Part shown: positions 15,162 to 20,249 of the stretch, one piece after another
Numbering within the stretch: position 1 is the stretch's first letter
How the letters are laid out: each line of letters begins with the position of its first letter
Made by a program: the position numbers and the translations under genes
The notes under the pieces: model-generated
What the model was told of the DNA's origin: nothing
The model's input: the letters and a program-made list of their open reading frames with translations, nothing else
Database searches by the model: none
Virus record (IMG/VR): IMGVR_UViG_3300015069_000009
Coordinates: 1 to 20,249 of that record
Length of the DNA: 20,249 bases
Direction: 5' to 3' (one strand)
Origin: a virus

Positions 15162-16463
15162 ATGACCAATAACTCTAAACCACAAATTACGCTCTGGCCG
15201 ACAGAGCGATTCATCCCCTATGCAAAGAATCCGCGCAAGAACGATGGAGTCGTGGAGCAGATGATCTCTTCGATCCAAGAATTCGGATTCAAGATTCCAA
15301 TGCTCGCGCGCAGCGATGGCGAGGTCGTTGACGGACACTTGCGGCTGAAGGCCGCCCGCAAGCTTGGAATTACCGAGATTCCGGTGATCCTCTGCGACGA
15401 GTGGACGCCGCTGCAGGTGAAAGCCTTTCGGCTCATGGTCAATCGCTCTGCCACGTGGGCCGATTGGGATGAAGATCTACTTGCTCTCGAATTGCAGGAG
15501 CTCCAGGAATTGGACTTCGATCTCAGCCTCACTGGATTTGACCCTGGAGAAATTGATGGCTTGCTCGTACTCGATGATGAGGAAAAAGCAAACTTTACGC
15601 CACCCCTACCGGAGACATCGGTTTCTCAGCCAGGAGATCTCTGGCTGTTGGGGAATCACCGGCTGTTGTGTGGAGACGCTACGAGCGCCGACAGTGTAGC
15701 GCGGCTCCTCGGCGAGCGAAAGCCACGGATGATGGTGACGGATCCTCCGTACGGAATCGAACTGGACTCTGAATGGCGCGATCGAGCCGGACTCAACGGT
15801 CGCGGAGCGGCGGCGCCGAGCTACATGAAGCAACGCACCCGGGGTCACACCGAGACTGCAATCTCCGGCGACACGCGCGCTGATTGGTCAGACGCATTCG
15901 CGCTCGTACCGAGCCTCGAGGTGGCCTATGTGTGGCACGCCAGCAAATTCACGCGCGAGGTCCTCGATGGCCTGCTGCGCATTGGGTTTCTTCACCACCA
16001 GCAGATCATCTGGAACAAAGGCAGAACAGTCCTTACCAGGACGCTGTACTGGTTCGCGCACGAACCTTGCTGGTTTGTGCGGAAGAAAAACGCACCATGG
16101 TATGGAAAGGCTGGACAAAACTCGACGATTTGGGATTCACCCTCGCCAAAATTCATCATGGGCGGTTCTGCTGAGGACAAATGGGATCATCCGACTCAAA
16201 AACCCGTCGAACTGATGCGACGCCCGGTCTTGAATCATCTCCGGCGTGGCGAACTCGTATATGACCCGTTCCTGGGTTCCGGCACTACCCTCGCGGCGGC
16301 AGAACTTACTGAACGCGTCTGCTGCGGCTTGGAGCTAGATCCGAAGTACGTCGACGTCATAGTGGAGCGATGGCAACAACTCACGGGCAAGAAGGCAACG
16401 CTCGAAGACGGTGGGCGAACATTTGACGAGATCGCTATGGATCGACACGAAGTGGCTAGATAA
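15162..16463 (+). CDS. ParB-domain DNA methyltransferase (beta class, orphan)
   Basis: 433 residues from ATG 15162, ten bases after AAGGAG. An upstream in-frame ATG at 15066 lacks such a site. Residues 7-100 form a ParB/sulfiredoxin-like domain (NPRKN, GEVVDGHLRLKAARKLG). Motif IV, TDPPYG, is at 193-198 and motif I, DPFLGSGTT, at 368-376. The order IV before I marks a beta-class N6-adenine or N4-cytosine methyltransferase. HPTQKPVELM precedes motif I as usual. No cognate restriction gene is adjacent, so it is probably an orphan phage-type enzyme that masks or marks the element's DNA. It closes the co-directional recombinase-terminase module. Confidence 0.92.
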   Translation: MTNNSKPQITLWPTERFIPYAKNPRKNDGVVEQMISSIQEFGFKIPMLARSDGEVVDGHLRLKAARKLGITEIPVILCDEWTPLQVKAFRLMVNRSATWADWDEDLLALELQELQELDFDLSLTGFDPGEIDGLLVLDDEEKANFTPPLPETSVSQPGDLWLLGNHRLLCGDATSADSVARLLGERKPRMMVTDPPYGIELDSEWRDRAGLNGRGAAAPSYMKQRTRGHTETAISGDTRADWSDAFALVPSLEVAYVWHASKFTREVLDGLLRIGFLHHQQIIWNKGRTVLTRTLYWFAHEPCWFVRKKNAPWYGKAGQNSTIWDSPSPKFIMGGSAEDKWDHPTQKPVELMRRPVLNHLRRGELVYDPFLGSGTTLAAAELTERVCCGLELDPKYVDVIVERWQQLTGKKATLEDGGRTFDEIAMDRHEVAR

Positions 16464-16574
16464 AATCAAGTCTTGCGCGGAGTTTCAAACCCTACCCCAA
16501 CCAGAAACGCCGCCTGGGCCAGCAGAGGTCACGGTTGTTAAAAAGATTCCGACTCGTGACCGCAGCTGCCGCAT

Positions 16575-16691
16575 GTTAACCAGCGAAGGGCCGTGGCCCT
16601 CAGTGTTGACAGAAAGTAAACGACTTACGCGTTTACCTTCTGGAGACTAGCGGGTGGGGCGTTCATTTTGTTTGGGGACCCGGACGAACCG
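16575..16691 (+). repeat. Two-block repeat, copy 2
   Basis: Block 1 is 16575-16615, GTTAACCAGCGAAGGGCC through GTTGACAGAAA. Block 2 is 16656-16691, GGGGCGTTCATTTTGTTT through CGGACGAACCG. Both match copy 1 at 5556-5740 in opposite orientation. Inside block 1, AGGGCC-GT-GGCCCT (16587-16600) is a perfect hairpin. The equivalent stem in copy 1 is kept with a G-T pair. The base changes between the block 1 copies are all transitions. Confidence 0.7.
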
Positions 16692-16743
16692 CGTCATCGA
16701 AGCGTCGTACGAAAGGGTTCGAGCGTGAAATCGAAAATGATAT

Positions 16744-16811
16744 GTTAACTACTCGGTGGACCGTTCCGATTGTTCGGCGAGCCGGACGAACTGGGCCACC
16801 CTGTAGTTAAC
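16744..16811. repeat. 68-nt long hairpin with perfect 9-bp ends
   Basis: GTTAACTAC (16744-16752) and GTAGTTAAC (16803-16811) are perfect inverted repeats. Inside, GGTGG pairs with CCACC, and CCGTTC pairs with GAAC-GG with one bulged base, giving about 20 base pairs. It carries no gene. It looks like a MITE or REP-type element, or a folded recombination site. Confidence 0.6.
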
Positions 16812-16866
16812 AAGACTTTTTTCTGCATATACTGTATGGCCAAGTTTGAATCGAGATGTCTTGGCT

Positions 16867-16980
16867 GAACCGCTGCAGCCCTCGCCGGGTCCACACTTCC
16901 ACTGTGAAGAAATCCGCGGCTACAATCAGTTCCAAGCGTGCCGGCGCGTCGCCCTGGAACCTCACCTCCTGGCTGGCCTT
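16867..16980 (-). pseudogene. Integrase-core (rve-type) transposase fragment
   Basis: The minus strand reads KASQEVRFQGDAPARLELIV, then AADFFTVEVWTRRGLQRF. AADFFTVEVWT matches, from memory, the first acidic-residue strand of a widespread family of integrase catalytic-region proteins, followed normally by an LFFIEL strand. That continuation is lost after 16867, and the 5' part is lost at 16980, where a ligase fragment is joined in another frame. It is a dead remnant of an insertion element. Confidence 0.5.
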
Positions 16981-16982
16981 AA

Positions 16983-17258
16983 CGACGGACGGCCCGAGTC
17001 ATCGAGTGCCACAACTTCACCATCGATCACAGTCTCGTCTGGCAAATGTCCAAGTGCTTGTGTGATGGCCGAATATCTTTTGCTGAAGTCGTTGTCATTG
17101 CGCGACCGAAGTTGTACCTTGTCACAATTCTTGATGGCGATCGCGCGGTAGCCGTCGAGCTTCAATTCATAGAGCCGGTTCTTCCCTTCCGGCAAGGCAT
17201 TTGTACGAAGCAAGAGCATCGTCGCAATGAACGACGCTCTGACATCCTTGCTTGGCAT
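16983..17258 (-). pseudogene. ATP-dependent DNA ligase (LigD-type) fragment
   Basis: 92 residues on the minus strand carry the adenylation domain start of an NHEJ-type ligase. MLLLRTNALPEGKN comes first, then YELKLDGYRAIA with the nucleotide-accepting Lys33 in KxDG, then VQLRSRNDNDFSKRY and ETVIDGEVVALDDSGRPS. The homology stops within the expected SFNALQN. At 16983 the sequence changes frame into an integrase fragment. Motifs IIIa-V are missing, so there is no ligase activity. It is evidence that the host lineage or donor had a LigD/Ku repair system. It is not a working gene. Confidence 0.75.
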
Positions 17259-17494
17259 GAATTTTGATTGTCGCTCAGCGGTTCGCTTCCAGTTCGCGGC
17301 GGACGATGGGGACTTGGGTACCGTCGATTCCCCTTCATGACGAAAGAGATCAAGAGCATCATCGATCGCGGCATGGAGTTGGGGGAAAGAAAACAGCGCT
17401 GCTGAATAACCCTAATCTGGAGCGCCGCCGCATGGGAGTGTTTGATCGACGAAACCGGCCGTCCTATTTCTTGGGTGGTGCTTCTGGCGCGCCG
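17259..17494. other. Short gap, nothing supported
   Basis: Between the ligase fragment and the Mrr-like gene there is no credible gene. A 22-codon frame from ATG 17338 (MTKEIKSIIDRGMELGERKQ) looks protein-like but is too short to assign. Confidence 0.3.
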
Positions 17495-17899
17495 CTATTT
17501 TGTTCTGTGTTCTCTGAGCCATGCTTGCAGTGCCGCGTGGTCGGCGAGTTGGATGCGGTATTTGTTCCTGTCTTGAAAGGATTTTGCGTCTCTGGTGAAT
17601 GACGACGTGGTGACGATCAGACCCGTTGTGGCTCCTTCGTCTTCCGTGACTCCGTACAGTCCGCGGACGACGTCTACTGACACGGGCCGTTTTGGGCCGC
17701 AGCGTTTGCATTCGATCAGCGTCAGGAAGGTTCCTACGGCGTTGCGGTGAAATGCGCGCATATCGAATCCTCCGTCGCGGGTTGCTGGCGTGAGTTCGAC
17801 ATCGTATCCTTTCGCGCTGAACAGTACTGCCACGAGCTCTTCAAACTTTCTCGGCGTCAGGTCCTGCATTTTTTCCGGATGCTGCGCTAGCTCATTCAA
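17495..17899 (-). CDS. Mrr-like restriction endonuclease domain, probably 5'-truncated
   Basis: 134 residues. It opens LAQHPEKMQDLTPRKFEELV. It then has a PD-(D/E)XK core: TRDGGFDMRAF (Asp46), LIECKR (Glu63, Lys65) and VVRGLYGVTEDEGATTGLIV, followed by TTSSFTRDAKSF. This matches the Mrr catalytic domain (PF04471), which cleaves modified DNA or serves as an effector nuclease. The catalytic residues are intact. Homologs usually have a further N-terminal domain. Here the frame can be read upstream only through TTWTEPGRALWGLN, to the edge of a hairpin element at 17941. I infer that an insertion cut off the N-terminus. TTG 17899 is a nominal start without a clear ribosome site. Confidence 0.68.
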   Translation of the reverse strand: MNELAQHPEKMQDLTPRKFEELVAVLFSAKGYDVELTPATRDGGFDMRAFHRNAVGTFLTLIECKRCGPKRPVSVDVVRGLYGVTEDEGATTGLIVTTSSFTRDAKSFQDRNKYRIQLADHAALQAWLREHRTK

Positions 17900-17940
17900 T
17901 CCCCATAGAGCACGGCCCGGCTCCGTCCAAGTCGTCTTAT

Positions 17941-18003
17941 CGGAAATGCTCCGGCGATCTGCATACCGCCACGCCCGAACATTTCAGCGCCGGAGCACTT
18001 CCG
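17941..18003. repeat. MITE-like hairpin with 16-bp imperfect ends
   Basis: CGGAAATGCTCCGGCG (17941-17956) and CGCCGGAGCACTTCCG (17988-18003) are inverted repeats, 15 of 16 matching, around a 31-base centre. Outside them TTAT and ATTAA extend the symmetry with a one-base indel. The size and form are those of a short non-autonomous element or REP-type hairpin. It sits directly upstream of the truncated Mrr gene. Confidence 0.6.
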
Positions 18004-18322
18004 ATTAAGCCTAAGGACTTCTGGCGGCGTATCACTTCTACGAGTTGGGCGTTTTTCGTCAAGTTGACGTGGAGCGGACCTCAAGGAAACTTCTCCGAAC
18101 GCCGTTTTGAAACCACGATTCAGCAAGTTCGACATGGCCACCACCCCGCTTACACGCTGCTTCCGAATGCCGGCGATCAAGGACTTTGCGGCCCGGAATT
18201 ATCAGAGCGCGGCCGCAAAAGCGTGTGATGGCACGTGCTGGGGAAGGAGAACCAGATCATGCAACGCCGGGTGCTGATGGCCGAATCACAGCTCCCACGC
18301 GTAAGCTTAGAGAGGCGAACAA
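18004..18322. other. Intergenic region upstream of the TIR-STAND gene
   Basis: No solid gene is seen. A 27-codon frame from ATG 18259 (MQRRVLMAESQLPRVSLERR...) has a strong AAGGAG nine bases before it. It ends at 18342, overlapping the GTG start at 18323 by 20 bases. It could be a leader peptide that couples translation, or chance. No clear sigma-70 promoter was found. Confidence 0.35.
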
Positions 18323-20249
18323 GTGCTAAAGTACGTGCCTAGTAACAAGGCTGTGCGAATCTTCATCTCTTATGCCCGAAAAGACGCGACAGATCTTGCG
18401 CAGACGTTACAAAATCGCATCGCAGGAATCGGACTTAATGCCTGGCTGGACACGTCGCGCATTGACGGTGGAGCTGTCTGGACAGAAGACATCGAGCACG
18501 CAATCGATTCGTGTGATGTCTTCCTCGCGCTCCTTTCCCCCGGCTCCTACCAATCCGACATCTGCCGTGCCGAACAGCTTCGGGCCTTACGCAAAGGCAA
18601 GCGCGTCATCCCGGTCCTCGCCAAACCAGGAACAGACATCCCGCTTCACCTCGAGACCAAGAACTATCGCGATCTATCCGGCACCAGACCCCTGGCGGCC
18701 CCGCTCAAACTCCTTTTGCAGGACATTCAAAACGGGAAGGACGGCGTCAAATTACGGTCGGAATATCAACAAACGTACGTCACCGCCCCGCCGCTTCCAC
18801 GCAACTACCTCCCGCGTCCCGATGCGCTTGAAGCGCTCCGCAACGCGCTCCTCACCGAAGATCCCGGCCCAAGCATCGCCCTCACAGCCCTCAAAGGAAT
18901 GGGCGGTATCGGCAAGACCGTCCTCGCACAGGCGCTCTGTCGCGACGAGGTCGTGCAGCAGGCGTTCCCCGACGGCATCATTTGGACTGCTGCAGGCAAG
19001 GAGTCTACCGACGATCTCGTCACCCGCCTCCGCGAGGTTGGGAAAGGCCTGAACGACGATGTGACCGGCTATGACACGGAACTCGGCAGCATCCACCGGT
19101 ACCGCAACATCATGCGGGAAAAGGCCGCGCTGATCGTCGTGGACGACGTCTGGAATGCCCATGACATAGAGGCCTTTCTCGCCGAGTCCCCTCGTTCGCG
19201 ACTGCTCTTCACAACCCGCAACGGTTCTATCGCCGATGCCGTAGGAGCGGAGCAGGTCATAGCCGGTCTCCTCACGTTCGAGCAGTCGCGACTACTTTTG
19301 GCAAAATGGGCCAAACTAAAAGCGGAAGACCTGCCGCCGGAAGCGGCGGACGTAATCCGCGAGTCCGGCAGGCTTCCCTTGGCGCTCGCAATCTTAGGCG
19401 CCATGCTGCGCGAGAAGCCTCGAGCGTACTGGACACACGTTCTCAACCTGCTCCGCAACGCCGATCTCGCCAAAATGCGGACGCAGTTCCCCGGCTATCC
19501 TCACACTGACCTGCTTCGTGCCATCCAGGTAAGCGTGGAGACGCTCGATCAGCGAGGCCGTGAACGGTATTTCGCCCTTGCGGTTCTGCTCGAAGATATG
19601 CCGGTCTACCCCGCCATCCAGCAAGTCCTGTGGAACGCGGATCAGTTCGACTGCCTTGAGACCGCCGAACAGTTCGTTAGTCTCTCTCTGGCCCAGCGGG
19701 ACGAAGACACCGGCGCCATTCGCCTCCACGACCTGCAATTCGATTACATCCGCACGCGATTCCCTGATCGCGAGTCGCTCGAACTGATCCATGGGGCAGT
19801 TCGGCTCTCCTCGGACGTCATTGCGGGGGATGCATCGCAGTTCGTATCCCAACTAACCGGGCGCCTCCTGCAATACCAAGACCAGCCGCCCATTCGGCGA
19901 TTCACCTCTTTCCTTGCACACACGGCCGGGGGCAAGCCCTGGCTGCGAGCGTTGCAGCCGACACTCCACCCACCGGGGACGGCTCTTCTCCGCACGCTGG
20001 AAGGCCACTCGATCTATGTCATGGACGTTGCGCTGAGCCCGGACGGGCGCCGTGCCGTTTCAGCTTCATATGACAAAACGCTGAAGTGGTGGGATTTGGA
20101 AACCGGCCGCGAACTTCGCACGCTGGAAGGCCACTCTGGCCCGGTCAACGGGGTGGCGGTGAGCCCGGACGGGCGGCGCGCTGTTTCCGCTTCCTGGGAC
20201 AAGACCCTGAAGGTGTGGGATCTGGAGACCGGCCGCGTACTGCTCACCC
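18323..20249 (+). CDS. TIR-NB-ARC-WD40 STAND protein (NLR-like), partial at 3' end
   Basis: 642 codons from GTG 18323, with AGAGAGG seven bases upstream. A TAG at 18308 excludes a longer N-terminus. The TIR domain spans residues 11-130: RIFISYARKD, then SPGSYQSDICRAEQ with Glu84 at the NADase catalytic position. The NB-ARC core has P-loop GMGGIGKTVLA (192-202), Walker B LIVVDDVW (270-277), LLFTTRN and the GLPLA-like GRLPLAL. A helical part follows, then WD40 repeats from residue 556: LLRTLEGHS, ALSPDGRRAVSASYDKTLKW. The first two blades are a 126-nt near-perfect DNA repeat. By analogy with bacterial NLR-like defence proteins, the propeller senses a phage product, the STAND ATPase oligomerises and TIR destroys NAD+. 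That mechanism is inferred. The gene continues beyond the window. Confidence 0.93.
   Translation, partial: MLKYVPSNKAVRIFISYARKDATDLAQTLQNRIAGIGLNAWLDTSRIDGGAVWTEDIEHAIDSCDVFLALLSPGSYQSDICRAEQLRALRKGKRVIPVLAKPGTDIPLHLETKNYRDLSGTRPLAAPLKLLLQDIQNGKDGVKLRSEYQQTYVTAPPLPRNYLPRPDALEALRNALLTEDPGPSIALTALKGMGGIGKTVLAQALCRDEVVQQAFPDGIIWTAAGKESTDDLVTRLREVGKGLNDDVTGYDTELGSIHRYRNIMREKAALIVVDDVWNAHDIEAFLAESPRSRLLFTTRNGSIADAVGAEQVIAGLLTFEQSRLLLAKWAKLKAEDLPPEAADVIRESGRLPLALAILGAMLREKPRAYWTHVLNLLRNADLAKMRTQFPGYPHTDLLRAIQVSVETLDQRGRERYFALAVLLEDMPVYPAIQQVLWNADQFDCLETAEQFVSLSLAQRDEDTGAIRLHDLQFDYIRTRFPDRESLELIHGAVRLSSDVIAGDASQFVSQLTGRLLQYQDQPPIRRFTSFLAHTAGGKPWLRALQPTLHPPGTALLRTLEGHSIYVMDVALSPDGRRAVSASYDKTLKWWDLETGRELRTLEGHSGPVNGVAVSPDGRRAVSASWDKTLKVWDLETGRVLLT

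Larger units (their letters stand above)
16464..16866. other. Repeat-rich intergenic stretch after the methyltransferase
   Basis: About 400 bases without a convincing gene. It holds the second copy of the two-block repeat (16575-16691) and a 68-nt hairpin (16744-16811), then A/T-rich sequence. Pieces similar to block 2 (GTTCGG...CCGGACGAA) occur again inside the hairpin. The right end of the mobile module may lie here. Confidence 0.5.

Noticed and set aside
16744-16811. Integron attC site
   Set aside because: The ends are GTTAAC palindromes, not RYYYAAC/GTTRRRY, and no tyrosine integron integrase is nearby.
17896-18180. 94-codon minus-strand frame upstream of the Mrr-like gene
   Set aside because: Much of it translates the hairpin element (KCSGAEMF...QIAGAFPIR), so it is better explained as a MITE than a protein.
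18372-19052. A 226-codon open plus-strand frame, Arg/Ser/Thr/Pro-rich
   Set aside because: It is an out-of-frame reading of the TIR-NB-ARC gene. The correct frame shows clear TIR, P-loop and Walker B motifs throughout.

Overview
The window looks like an accessory (genomic-island) region of a soil-type bacterium with fairly high G+C. A member of Acidobacteriota is my best guess. The guess rests on the mix of families: a serine recombinase next to a DUF2924 protein, DUF3489, YCF48/PD40 beta-propeller fragments, an orphan ParB-methyltransferase and a TIR-NB-ARC-WD40 giant. No rRNA or complete tRNA is present to settle it, so this is inference.

Layout. 1-144 is the tail of a dienelactone-hydrolase-like gene. 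400-1900 is a graveyard of fused fragments: a primase zinc finger, a YCF48/Asp-box propeller on the other strand, and a piece resembling DISARM-type helicase DrmA. 2000-5100 is a compact defence-like cluster: a cytosolic trypsin-like protease, a TIR-like nucleotide-binding protein broken by a frameshift exactly at its predicted catalytic Glu codon, and a divergent AbiJ-NTD-like protein with a C-terminal PD-(D/E)XK nuclease. 5100-5860 is non-coding and holds one copy of a two-block repeat. 5860-9550 carries a RES-domain protein, a PD40 fragment, a small HMA-like protein, an orphan gene tail, a large HEPN-type protein with an RX4H motif, and a HicA toxin whose antitoxin is all but gone.

10,000-16,460 is a co-directional mobile module: DUF2924, large serine recombinase, terminase small and large subunits, DUF3489, a basic small ORF and a ParB-domain DNA methyltransferase. 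It has integration, packaging and modification genes but no capsid, portal or tail gene. It may be a prophage remnant, a phage satellite or a packaging-dependent island.

16,460-18,320 is again debris: a second, inverted copy of the two-block repeat, a 68-nt hairpin, an integrase-core fragment, a LigD-type ligase fragment, an Mrr-like nuclease that is probably 5'-truncated, and a MITE-like hairpin at its broken end. 18,323 to the end is a large TIR-NB-ARC-WD40 (STAND/NLR-like) gene that runs off the window.

Overall this is a defence island built by repeated insertion and deletion. Intact candidates (protease, AbiJ-like nuclease, RES, HEPN, HicA, Mrr, TIR-STAND) sit among broken genes. The best candidates for something undescribed are the protease/TIR-like/AbiJ cluster, the HEPN protein and the capsid-less terminase module.
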